DNA from: Rubrivivax sp.
GTDB lineage: Bacteria > Pseudomonadota > Gammaproteobacteria > Burkholderiales > Burkholderiaceae
Reading direction: 5' to 3'
DNA length: 11,516 bases
Assembly (NCBI GenBank): GCA_004211235.1
Contig: SEEY01000061.1
Coordinates: 1 to 11,516, forward strand
Part shown: positions 1 to 6,926 of the stretch, piece after piece
How positions within the stretch are numbered: the first letter of the stretch is position 1
How the letters are laid out: every line of letters begins with the position of its first letter
Notes under the pieces: generated by a model
The model's input: only the letters and a program-made list of their open reading frames with translations
The model's database searches: none
What the model was told of the DNA's origin: nothing
Position numbers and translations under genes: made by a program

Positions 1-81
1 TTGGGCAGCGGCCATGGCGGTGGGCACGAGAGGCAGGGAAGCGGCGGCGGCGAGGAGTTGGCGGCGGCGTGGGGATGTCAT
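1..81 (-). CDS. Start of an exported protein of unknown function, cut by the window edge
   Basis: Only the first 27 codons are inside the window, reading MTSPRRRQLLAAAA and then a hydrophobic Leu/Pro/Ala stretch to AMAAAQ. A basic RRR cluster followed by an Ala/Leu-rich segment and an Ala-X-Ala type end looks like a signal peptide, possibly twin-arginine (Tat) type because of SPRRRQLL, although the consensus is loose. The ATG overlaps the stop of the GH43 gene by 4 bp (ATGA), and an AAGGA motif lies 8 nt upstream of it inside the GH43 gene. The start is therefore well supported and translation is probably coupled. Position in the cluster suggests another secreted glycan-processing enzyme, but no catalytic domain is visible and no function can be assigned. 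Confidence 0.75.
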   Translation of the reverse strand, partial: MTSPRRRQLLAAAASLPLVPTAMAAAQ

Positions 82-1652
82 GCGGTCAGTCCTTTGTAGA
101 CAAAGTTGCGGGCGCGGACGTCACCGTTGCCGGCGCTGAACAGCGCAGGCCGCAGGCTGACGAAGCCGCCGAACACGTTGTGATGCAGGCCCGAGACCTC
201 CATCTGCCAGGAGTGCTGTTGCCAGGTCTTGCCGCCGTCGTGGGAGGTGTGCCAGGTGACGACGTTCTCGCGGTTGACGAGGCGGATGAGCACACGGCGG
301 GTGGCCATGTCCTGGCGCATCCACGTGTGCTCCTGGCCGTAGCCGTAGGTCAGCATCTGCGTCGTGCTGAAGCCGATGCCGACATGGCCGCGCTCCTCGT
401 AGAACAGCGCCAGGCCGCCGTGGCCTTCACCGGTGATCTCGAGGTCGACGCTGACTTCGTAGCTGCGGTCACCGCAGGCGCAGGTCAGCGGCGAGGAATC
501 GGGCAGGGCCTTGCCCTTGCCGCGGATGACGAGCGACCTGTCCTCGAAGCGCAGGCGCTTGCCTTCCTCCGGGCCGGGCGCATGGAAGGCCCATTGCAGG
601 CCGAGCCTGCCGCTGGAGAAATCGTCCGAGAGTGCGAAGCCGGCCTTGCTCGGCTTGCCACCGCGTGGCTTGCGCAAGGGCTTGTCGAGAATGCCACCCT
701 TGGCGCGCAGCCAGCCGTCCTTGGTCCATTCGACGGGCTCCAGGAGCGCCTGGCGGCCGAGCGTGCGAAAGCCGTTCTCGTAGCCGTGGTAGACCATCCA
801 CCAGTCGCCTGCCGGGCCTTCGACCACGCTGGCATGGCCGCGCGACCACCAGGGTTCGCTGGCACTCTGGGTGCGCACGATGGGGTTGTTGGGCGCGTCT
901 TCCCACGGGCCATGCACTGAAGCGCTGCGGGCCACGGTGACCATGTGGCTGGTGGGCGGCCCGGCCGTGCCGCCGACCGCCGAGATCAGGTAGAACCACT
1001 CGCCGCGCTTGAATAGCTTCGGGCCCTCGGGCGCGAACATCTCGACGACCCAGTCGCTGGGGTACCGCCAGGGCTTCCAGGCGTTGTTCTCCAGCGCGCC
1101 ATCGGTGGCGAGGCCGTCGTCCCTGAGCCGGATGCGCCGGCCGCCATTGACGAAGAGGTAGCGCCGGCCGTCCTCGCCGACGACGTGGCCGGGGTCGATG
1201 CAGCCCGGCACCTTGAGGTCGATGGGCGCGCTCCACGGGCCGCGGATGTCGTCGGCGTGGATGACGTAGATGCCGGTGCCGGCATCCTGCAGCACCGGGA
1301 TGTAGAGGAAGAAGCGGCCCTGGTGCTTGATCAGGTCCATCGCCCAGACGGTGCCGATGGGCTGCGTCAGCGCGGCCTTGATCGGCGTCCAGTTCACCAG
1401 GTCCTGCGAGTGCCAGATGACGGCGCCCGGGTAGGACTGGAAGGACGAGAACGTCATGTAGTAGTCGGCACCGTCCTTGAGGATCGTCGGGTCGGCGTGG
1501 TCGCCGGCGACGATGGGGTTCAGGTAGGTGCCGTCGCCGACGTCGGCCTTGCGCTGGCCTTCGATGCCGGCGCCAAAGCGCGGCGCGGCAATTGCCGGCA
1601 GCGAGGCACCCGCCAGGGCCACCTGCAATGCCGTGCGACGTGACAGCGTCAT
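78..1652 (-). CDS. GH43 family glycosidase (alpha-L-arabinofuranosidase / beta-xylosidase), Tat-exported
   Basis: A 524-residue glycoside hydrolase of family 43, an inverting five-bladed beta-propeller family that removes arabinofuranosyl or xylosyl units. The N-terminus (residues 1-23, with LSRRTALQ and an ASLPAIAA end) is a twin-arginine-like signal peptide, implying export of a folded protein. The catalytic triad can be placed as Asp54 in HADPTILKDG (general base), Asp153 in CIDPGH (pKa modulator) and Glu209 in FAPEGPKL (general acid). Residues 282-314 carry the family-typical WWMVYHG and LEPVEW..DGW. Residues about 338-524 form a second domain starting SDDFSSGRLGLQW, typical of the C-terminal beta-sandwich of GH43 xylosidases/arabinofuranosidases. 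The ATG at 1652 overlaps the transporter stop (ATGA) and has GAGG 6 nt upstream. The reading frame stays open far beyond this start, to about 2987, but that extension is only a shadow of the transporter gene. The sugar removed cannot be decided from sequence; in a xyloglucan context, arabinofuranose is plausible. Confidence 0.9.
   Translation of the reverse strand: MTLSRRTALQVALAGASLPAIAAPRFGAGIEGQRKADVGDGTYLNPIVAGDHADPTILKDGADYYMTFSSFQSYPGAVIWHSQDLVNWTPIKAALTQPIGTVWAMDLIKHQGRFFLYIPVLQDAGTGIYVIHADDIRGPWSAPIDLKVPGCIDPGHVVGEDGRRYLFVNGGRRIRLRDDGLATDGALENNAWKPWRYPSDWVVEMFAPEGPKLFKRGEWFYLISAVGGTAGPPTSHMVTVARSASVHGPWEDAPNNPIVRTQSASEPWWSRGHASVVEGPAGDWWMVYHGYENGFRTLGRQALLEPVEWTKDGWLRAKGGILDKPLRKPRGGKPSKAGFALSDDFSSGRLGLQWAFHAPGPEEGKRLRFEDRSLVIRGKGKALPDSSPLTCACGDRSYEVSVDLEITGEGHGGLALFYEERGHVGIGFSTTQMLTYGYGQEHTWMRQDMATRRVLIRLVNRENVVTWHTSHDGGKTWQQHSWQMEVSGLHHNVFGGFVSLRPALFSAGNGDVRARNFVYKGLTA
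90..94 (-). promoter_or_regulatory. Ribosome binding site (AAGGA) for the gene starting at 81
   Basis: On the minus strand AAGGA lies 8 nt before the ATG at 81-79, within the last codons of the GH43 gene. It supports the overlapping start and re-initiation by ribosomes finishing GH43. Confidence 0.6.
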
Positions 1653-3076
1653 ACCGTGCCTCGCGTCGCTTCGAGCTTGTTGCGGATCTCCAGCATGCGG
1701 GCCTCCGTCAGCGGGAAGCGCAGGATGGCGATCAGCGCCAGCACCAGACCGATGACGGGGATGCCCGACAGCAGGATGCGGATCCAGAAGATGGCCTCGG
1801 GGGCCTGTGCGCCTTCCTTGGCGGCATCGAAGCCGGTGAACTGCAGGATCCAGCCGGAGGCGCCCACGCCGAGCGCGATGCCGACCTTGGAGATCCACGA
1901 CTGGCAGGCCGAGAACGAGCCCTCGCGGCGCTGGCCGGTCTGGGATTCGTCGTAGTCGACGACGTCGCCGATGGTGGCGGCATACAGCGTCCAGAAGCCC
2001 GCGCCGGTGAAGGCGACGAAGCCGCAGGCGAACAGCTGCAGGTACGGCCGCGCCGGGTCGTACAGCCACCAGTCGCCGATGAAGGCGCAGATGGCCAGCG
2101 TCAGCACCGTGGCCAGGCCGGAGCGCTTGCCCCAGCGGCGCGCGATCCACGTAAAGAACGGAATGCCGGCGAAGCCGAAGGCCATGCCGGCCAGGCCCAT
2201 CGCGGTGTTCCATTTCGTCGCCAGCACGATGTCGCCCTTGCAGACGTAGTAGACGGTGGCGTAGTAGCCGAGCGCGCCCACCATCGCCGTGCCGATGCTG
2301 TAGGCCAGCGACATCGTCAGCACCGTGCGGAAGGGCCTGCAGCGCAGCGTGCGCCACAGCGTGTCGGCGAACGGGATGTGGGTCTGCGTGCGCGACACCA
2401 GCTTCTCGTAGTAGCGCTCGCGCGTCAGCAGGAAGATGGCGATGGACACCGCCACCATGATGGCGCCGAGGATGGCCGTGTAGACCTGGGCGCCGCGCAG
2501 GATGTCGGGCTTGCCGTTGGCGTCGTGGAACCAGGCCAGCGTCGTGAACTGCGCGGCGAAGAACATCGCCAGCTCGGGCCCCTTCTGGATGGCGTTGCGC
2601 ACGGCCATGACGCTGGTGCGCTCGTGATAGTCCGGCGTCATCTCCGCGCCGAGGCTGACCCAGGGCATGTTGAAGCAGCTCATCACCGGCACGTAGATGA
2701 TCATGCTGATCAGCATGAAGCTGAAGTACTGCATGTCGGTCCAGCCGCGGCCGACGGCGAACATCAGCGGCAGGCCGATGCCGGCCAGCACGCCGCCCAC
2801 GAGGATGAAGGGGCGGCGGCGGCCGTACTTGGTGCGAGTGTTGTCGGAGAGCCAGCCGAACAGCGCGTCGGAGCCGGCGTCGATGAAGATCTTGATGGCC
2901 TGGACGGTCGAGATCAGCCCGGGTGCCACGCCCAGGAAGATGTTGAACACCTGGAAGGCCAGCGAGGCATAGAGCCAGTGGCCCCACATGTCGAGGATGG
3001 AGCCGAGGCCGAAGCCGATCTTCTGGCGCAGCGGCAGGCGGTCGGCCGGCGCCATGTGAAGGGTGCTGGCGTTCAC
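1649..3076 (-). CDS. GPH-family (MelB-like) sugar:cation symporter of the major facilitator superfamily
   Basis: A polytopic inner-membrane transporter of 475 residues, the usual size for glycoside-pentoside-hexuronide:cation symporters, with about twelve hydrophobic segments. The best signature is at residues 66-90: D66 and D70 in a D-x3-D pattern, then GWLSDNTRTKYGRRRPF, the loop 2-3 motif of the family. The D-x3-D pair matches the position of MelB Asp55/Asp59, which bind the coupling cation; that equivalence is inferred by alignment from memory. It probably imports mono- or oligosaccharides released in the periplasm. The start is taken as GTG at 3076, which overlaps the GH1 stop by 4 bp (GTGA) and has GGAAG 5 nt upstream; an ATG at 3055 (eighth codon) is possible but lacks a Shine-Dalgarno motif. 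The gene ends in a further ATGA overlap with GH43. The transported substrate cannot be read from the sequence. Confidence 0.9.
   Translation of the reverse strand: MNASTLHMAPADRLPLRQKIGFGLGSILDMWGHWLYASLAFQVFNIFLGVAPGLISTVQAIKIFIDAGSDALFGWLSDNTRTKYGRRRPFILVGGVLAGIGLPLMFAVGRGWTDMQYFSFMLISMIIYVPVMSCFNMPWVSLGAEMTPDYHERTSVMAVRNAIQKGPELAMFFAAQFTTLAWFHDANGKPDILRGAQVYTAILGAIMVAVSIAIFLLTRERYYEKLVSRTQTHIPFADTLWRTLRCRPFRTVLTMSLAYSIGTAMVGALGYYATVYYVCKGDIVLATKWNTAMGLAGMAFGFAGIPFFTWIARRWGKRSGLATVLTLAICAFIGDWWLYDPARPYLQLFACGFVAFTGAGFWTLYAATIGDVVDYDESQTGQRREGSFSACQSWISKVGIALGVGASGWILQFTGFDAAKEGAQAPEAIFWIRILLSGIPVIGLVLALIAILRFPLTEARMLEIRNKLEATRGTV
1659..1662 (-). promoter_or_regulatory. Ribosome binding site (GAGG) for the GH43 gene
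   Basis: GAGG on the minus strand lies 6 nt before the ATG at 1652-1650 and inside the 3' end of the transporter gene. It helps fix the GH43 start at the 4-bp overlap. Confidence 0.55.
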
Positions 3077-4431
3077 AGGATCTTCCGCGCTTTGATGATG
3101 TCGGCGTAGTACAGGGCGGACAGCTTGGGCGTGCGCACCTGCGTCGCGTAGTCGCAGTGCACGATGCCGAAGCGGCGCTGGTAGCCGTCTTCCCACTCGT
3201 AGTTGTCGATGAAGGACCACAGGAAGTAGCCCTTCAGCGGCACCCCGTCGCCGATGGCGCGGTGCGCCTCGCGCAGGTGGTTGCGCAGGAAGTCGCGGCG
3301 GTGCAGGTCCAGCACCTCGCCGTTGACGACCGGCTCGTCGTTGTAGCCGCAGCCGTTCTCGGTGATGTAGATCGCCTCATGCCCGTAGCACTCGGCCGCG
3401 AAGCGCGTGGCCCAGTAGATCGACTGCGGCACCAGGCGCAGCCAGGGGCTGTCGGCACGCGGGTAGTTCACCGGCGGTGGCAGCGCCTCGAAGGCCGCGC
3501 CGTTCCTGCCGGCGCGCACATAGGTGCCGGTGTAGATGTTCACGCCGAGGTGGTCGGTCGGCGCGCTGATGAGGTCGAAGTCGCCAGGCTGCACTTGGGG
3601 TGCATCGGCGCCGACGCGGGCCAGGTAGTCCGCCGGATATCTGCCGGCGTGCATGGCGCCCAGCACGTGGGCGTTCTTCTCGAGGAACCAGGCCTTGGCG
3701 GCGGCGATGTCCGCCGGCGTCTCGGTGACCGGGATGCAGACATCGAGGTTGTCCGTCAGGCCGACGACCGCCCCCGCGCCGCCGAACTCGCGCACGGCCC
3801 TCACCCCATGACCATGGCAGAGCAGCGCATGGTGGAAGGTCTGGTTGACGACCTGTGCGCTCTCCTTGCGGCCCGGCGCCTTGGTGCCCCAGCCGTAGGC
3901 CAGCTCGGTGAAGCAGCGGATCTCGTTCATCGTGATCCAGTGCTTCACCTCGCCGGCAAAGGCCTTGACGACCGTGTCGGCATAGCGGCCGAAGGCGTCC
4001 ACGGTGACCCGCGAGGTCCAGCCGCCGCGGTCTTCGAGCGACTGCGGCAGGTCCCAGTGGAAGAGCGTCACCCACGGCTCGATGCCGTGCTTCTTCATGC
4101 TGTCGAACAGGCGGTGATAGAAGTCCAGGCCGGCCTGATTGAGTTCACCGTCGCCATTGGGATACATGCGCGGCCAGGCCAGCGACAGGCGGTAGTACTT
4201 CAGGCCCAGCGAGGCCATCAGCGCGAAGTCCTCGTCGAAGCGGTGGTAGTGATCGCAGGCGACGTCGAGCGTGTCGCCGTCATGCACCTTGCCCGGCGTG
4301 CGGCAGAAGCGGTCCCAGATGGATTCGCCCTTGCCGTCGGTGAAGGCGGCGCCCTCGATCTGCGGCGCGGCGGCGGCGACGCCGAAGACGAAGTCGGCGG
4401 GGAAGGGGCTGGAGTAGGTCAGTGCAGTCAT
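3073..4431 (-). CDS. GH1 family beta-glycosidase (beta-glucosidase / beta-galactosidase), cytoplasmic
   Basis: A 452-residue retaining glycosidase of family 1, full length for the family and without a signal peptide, so it should act in the cytoplasm on sugars brought in by the adjacent symporter. Landmarks from the ATG at 4431: the N-terminal FPADFVFGVAAAAPQIEGA with Gln24 (glycone binding), HW at 125-126, the acid/base Glu170 in TMNEI, the nucleophile Glu358 in YITENG, and W405, E412 and W413 in LWSFIDNYEWEDGY (subsite -1). The residues contacting glucose/galactose are all kept. The Pro that normally follows the acid/base (TxNEP) is Ile here. A GTG at 4458 would add nine residues, but ATG 4431 places the family's N-terminal motif at the usual distance. 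Neither start has a clear Shine-Dalgarno motif. The stop overlaps the transporter start by 4 bp. Expected roles are beta-glucosidase on trimmed gluco-oligosaccharides or beta-galactosidase; sequence alone does not separate them. Confidence 0.92.
   Translation of the reverse strand: MTALTYSSPFPADFVFGVAAAAPQIEGAAFTDGKGESIWDRFCRTPGKVHDGDTLDVACDHYHRFDEDFALMASLGLKYYRLSLAWPRMYPNGDGELNQAGLDFYHRLFDSMKKHGIEPWVTLFHWDLPQSLEDRGGWTSRVTVDAFGRYADTVVKAFAGEVKHWITMNEIRCFTELAYGWGTKAPGRKESAQVVNQTFHHALLCHGHGVRAVREFGGAGAVVGLTDNLDVCIPVTETPADIAAAKAWFLEKNAHVLGAMHAGRYPADYLARVGADAPQVQPGDFDLISAPTDHLGVNIYTGTYVRAGRNGAAFEALPPPVNYPRADSPWLRLVPQSIYWATRFAAECYGHEAIYITENGCGYNDEPVVNGEVLDLHRRDFLRNHLREAHRAIGDGVPLKGYFLWSFIDNYEWEDGYQRRFGIVHCDYATQVRTPKLSALYYADIIKARKIL
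3081..3086 (-). promoter_or_regulatory. Ribosome binding site (GGAAGA) for the transporter gene
   Basis: GGAAGA on the minus strand precedes the GTG at 3076-3074, with 5 nt between GGAAG and the GTG. It lies in the last codons of the GH1 gene. It favours the GTG start over the downstream ATG at 3055. Confidence 0.55.
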
Positions 4432-4501
4432 GGAGTCAGGGCATGGTGCGGGAGGCACGGGGATTTGCAGCGTCAGAGGGCGGGAGCCATGGATTCAGGG
4501 C
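4426..4501. repeat. 17-bp imperfect direct repeat pair around the GH1 start
   Basis: Two copies of a 17-bp sequence, on the plus strand agtcatggagtcagggc (4426-4442) and agccatggattcagggc (4485-4501), match at 15 of 17 positions and are offset by 59 bp. The lower copy contains the GH1 ATG. The upper copy also contains an ATG on the minus strand, but that one runs into a stop after five codons. It could be a duplicated initiation region or paired operator half-sites; chance is not excluded. Confidence 0.4.
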
Positions 4502-4516
4502 AGGCTTGAGGCGTGC

Positions 4517-4534
4517 CGCCCGGCCCGGCGGGCG
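4517..4534. other. GC-rich hairpin in the GH95-GH1 gap
   Basis: In the 121-bp gap between GH95 and GH1, cgcccg (4517-4522) can pair with cgggcg (4529-4534) around a 6-nt loop. It lies about 20 nt after the GH95 stop in the direction of transcription and has no U-tract, so it is not a convincing terminator. It may be an RNA-processing or stabilising element, or merely a result of high GC. The rest of the gap holds no recognisable promoter. Confidence 0.25.
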
Positions 4535-4552
4535 AGCAGGAAGAGGTGCATG

Positions 4553-6865
4553 TCAGAGGTCTTTGGCGAGCAGCGTGCGCGACCGGCCGGGCTTGAGCTT
4601 CAACTCGACGATGCGCTCGCCGACGCGAACGCGCCCGCCGCCGGCGCCGGCCACCGAGCGCACGGTGGCGCGCGTCAACCGGCCCTCGGCCCAGGCCATG
4701 TCGACCTCGAAGCCGCCGCGCGCACGCAGGCCCCTGACCGACCCTTCAGGCCAGGCGGCGGGCAGGGCCGGCAGCAGGTCGATGACACCGTCCTGCGACT
4801 GCAGCAGCATCTCGGCGACGGCCGCGGTGGCGCCGAAGTTGCCGTCGATCTGGAAGGGCGGATGGGTATCGAACAGGTTGGGATAGGTGCCGCCCTGATG
4901 GACTTCACCACCCTGTCGGGCCGCCTTGGCGCCGGGCTGGGCGAGCAGGCCGCGCAGCAGCTGGTGGGCATGGTCGCCGTCGCGCAGCCGCGCCCAGTAG
5001 GCCATCTTCCAGGCCATGGACCAGCCGGTGCTCACGTCGCCGCGCGCCTGCAGCGTCTTGCGCGCGGCGGCGGCCAGCTCGGGCGTGCGCGCCACGGAAA
5101 TCTGCCGGCCCGGGAACAGCGCGAACAGGTGCGAGACATGGCGGTGCGTGTCCTGCGGCGTGTCGAGCACGGCATCCTTCAGCTCGGTCTGCCATTCCAG
5201 CAGCTGGCCCCAGCTGCCGATGCGCGGGCCGGCGAGGCGGTCGCGGATCGCCGCGGCATGGTCGCGCGCGGCGCGGTCGCCCAGCACCTCCGCCGCCTGC
5301 GCCATGTTGTCGAAGTGGTCCCACAGGATCTGCTGGTCGTAGGCCACGCCGTCCTGGATGGGGCCGTGCTCGGGCGACCAGCCGTCGGGCGCCACCAGCT
5401 TGCCGTCGGGCGTCGCCTTGAGCCGGTCCTCCCAGAACTCGCCCACTTCCTGCAGCACCGGCCAGGCCACGTCGCGGAGGAAGGCCTTGTCCTGCGTGAA
5501 GGCATAGTGCTCCCAGAAGTGGCGGGCATACCAGGCATTGCCGGTCATGTTCCAGAGATAGGTCTGGGCGCCGAAGGGGTTGGTGGCGGTGCGCACCGTC
5601 CAGCCGCGCACGGGCCTGGATTGCGGGGTCAGAAAAGTCTCGATCGGCGGCTGCACCGAGTTGTCCCAGGGCGGGGTCTCGGGCGGCAGGGTCTTCGGGT
5701 CTTTCAGCGCCTGCGCGGCGCGCTCGGCGATGGGGCGGCGCCATTCGGGGATGAGGCGCTGCACGAAGCGGTGGAAGGGCCGCGCGGCCTCGGCCAGGTT
5801 GGTCGGCTCGGCCGGCCAGTAGTTCATCTGCAGGTTGATGTTGCTGTGGTAGTCCGCATTCCAGGGCGGCTGCAGCGCGTCGTTCCACAGGCCCTGCAGG
5901 TTGGCGGGCAGCGAGTCGCGCGAGCTGCTGACGAGCAGGTAGCGGCCGTAGTGGAAGTAGAGCGCCTCCAGCTCCGGGTCGCCGCCGTGCCGCGTGTACT
6001 CGGCCAGCCGCGCATCGGTCGTCAGTGCGCGGCGCTCGGCCGGGCTGGTGCCGAGGTCGAGCTGCACGCGGCCGAGCAGGGCGCCGACATCGCGCTGGTG
6101 CTCGGCGCGCAGCTGCGGCCAGGGCCGGGCCGCCGCCAGTTGGGCCTGCGCGCGCGGCAGCGGCGCCTTGCCATCGTCGAAGCTGGTGCCGGCGGCGAGG
6201 AGGACGGTCAGCGCGTCGACGTTGCGGAAGACGAGGGTGTTGCCGTCGAGGGCGACGCTGCCGCCTTCATGCAGCAGGCGCAGCTGGCTGGCGTAGGCCA
6301 GGCCATTGGGCAGGCGGCCGACGGCGGTCAGCGTCGTGCCGGCGCCGGACAGGGTCGCGCCGTGGCGGTCGGTCAGCGCAATGCGGCCGTTATGACGGCC
6401 CGGCTGGTTTGCGGTGAGGCGCCAGGCGATCAGCTGCGCCGGGTGGCTGGCCAGCGCCACGCGCTCGAACCGGACGCCGCCCTGCACGTAGCTCGCGCGG
6501 TGCTCGGCGTGGGCGATGTCCAGTTCACGGCGGTACTCCGTGACGGGTGCGGTGGCGGCGTCGAGTTCCAGCACGACATCGCCGAAGGGCTGGAAGGCGC
6601 CCAGCTCCCGGGTGTCGCCGGTCCACAGCGTGATGTCGTTGAACTGCAGGCGGTCGCGCGCCACCTGGCCGAACAGCATCGCGCCCAGGCGACCGTTGCC
6701 GATCGGCAAGGCCTGCTGCTCCCAGCCCTGGGCCGTATCGGGAGCAGGCGCGGCATAACGCAGGGTCAGCTCGGCGGCCGACAGCGGCATTGCCACCGCC
6801 AGGCCCAGCGCCAGGCCCAGCGCGAGCCCCAGCGCGAGGCCCGGCGCGACGACAAGGCGCTTCAT
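4553..6865 (-). CDS. GH95 family alpha-L-fucosidase (or alpha-L-galactosidase), exported
   Basis: A 770-residue inverting glycosidase of family 95, which removes terminal alpha-1,2-linked L-fucose (or L-galactose) such as that capping xyloglucan side chains. Residues 1-31 are a Sec-type signal peptide ending SAAE, with an unusually repetitive hydrophobic core (four ALGL-like units). The N-terminal beta-sandwich (about 33-280) contains [14 protein letters not shown]. The (alpha/alpha)6 catalytic barrel contains [19 protein letters not shown]; Asn342 and Asn344 match the Asn pair activating water in Bifidobacterium AfcA. Glu499 in WSPEHG matches the general acid, and Asp674 in FQIDGNFG matches the further active-site Asp. 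These equivalences come from motif comparison. The motifs are in the usual order and no frame break is visible. The ATG at 6865 is the only reasonable start, but no Shine-Dalgarno motif is evident. It lies 61 bp after GH35, suggesting one transcript. Fucosidase is the likelier activity. Confidence 0.92.
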   Translation of the reverse strand: MKRLVVAPGLALGLALGLALGLAVAMPLSAAELTLRYAAPAPDTAQGWEQQALPIGNGRLGAMLFGQVARDRLQFNDITLWTGDTRELGAFQPFGDVVLELDAATAPVTEYRRELDIAHAEHRASYVQGGVRFERVALASHPAQLIAWRLTANQPGRHNGRIALTDRHGATLSGAGTTLTAVGRLPNGLAYASQLRLLHEGGSVALDGNTLVFRNVDALTVLLAAGTSFDDGKAPLPRAQAQLAAARPWPQLRAEHQRDVGALLGRVQLDLGTSPAERRALTTDARLAEYTRHGGDPELEALYFHYGRYLLVSSSRDSLPANLQGLWNDALQPPWNADYHSNINLQMNYWPAEPTNLAEAARPFHRFVQRLIPEWRRPIAERAAQALKDPKTLPPETPPWDNSVQPPIETFLTPQSRPVRGWTVRTATNPFGAQTYLWNMTGNAWYARHFWEHYAFTQDKAFLRDVAWPVLQEVGEFWEDRLKATPDGKLVAPDGWSPEHGPIQDGVAYDQQILWDHFDNMAQAAEVLGDRAARDHAAAIRDRLAGPRIGSWGQLLEWQTELKDAVLDTPQDTHRHVSHLFALFPGRQISVARTPELAAAARKTLQARGDVSTGWSMAWKMAYWARLRDGDHAHQLLRGLLAQPGAKAARQGGEVHQGGTYPNLFDTHPPFQIDGNFGATAAVAEMLLQSQDGVIDLLPALPAAWPEGSVRGLRARGGFEVDMAWAEGRLTRATVRSVAGAGGGRVRVGERIVELKLKPGRSRTLLAKDL
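6798..6845. repeat. Four 12-bp tandem repeat units in the GH95 signal peptide
   Basis: Four units of 12 bp follow each other: gccaggcccagc twice (6798-6809, 6810-6821), then gcgagccccagc (6822-6833) and gcgaggcccggc (6834-6845). The first two are identical and the others differ at two to three positions. On the coding strand they give the Ala-Leu-Gly-Leu repeats of the signal peptide hydrophobic core. Gain or loss of a unit would stay in frame and change the core length by four residues. Confidence 0.85.
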
Positions 6866-6926
6866 GACGCGGGCTGGCCGAGGCCGCCGGTCGCACGCAC
6901 CGCGCCGCAGGAACCGACCCGCAGGC

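Noticed and set aside
78..2987. A single 969-residue minus-strand reading frame joining the GH43 protein to a long Arg/His-rich N-terminal part
   Set aside because: The part above 1652 is the transporter gene read in the wrong frame. The GH43 start at 1652, with signal peptide and ribosome-binding motif, explains the real gene.
3053..3055. ATG as the transporter start
   Set aside because: It has no Shine-Dalgarno motif, while the GTG at 3076 has GGAAG at good spacing and the same 4-bp overlap pattern as the next two junctions. It remains a possible alternative.
4517..4534. Rho-independent terminator after GH95
   Set aside because: Only a 6-bp stem and no U-tract; GC hairpins of this size are frequent in such DNA.
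4495..4551. Possible 18-codon leader peptide gene between GH95 and GH1
   Set aside because: It has ATG and stop but no ribosome-binding motif, and a GC-rich gap easily yields such a short frame by chance.
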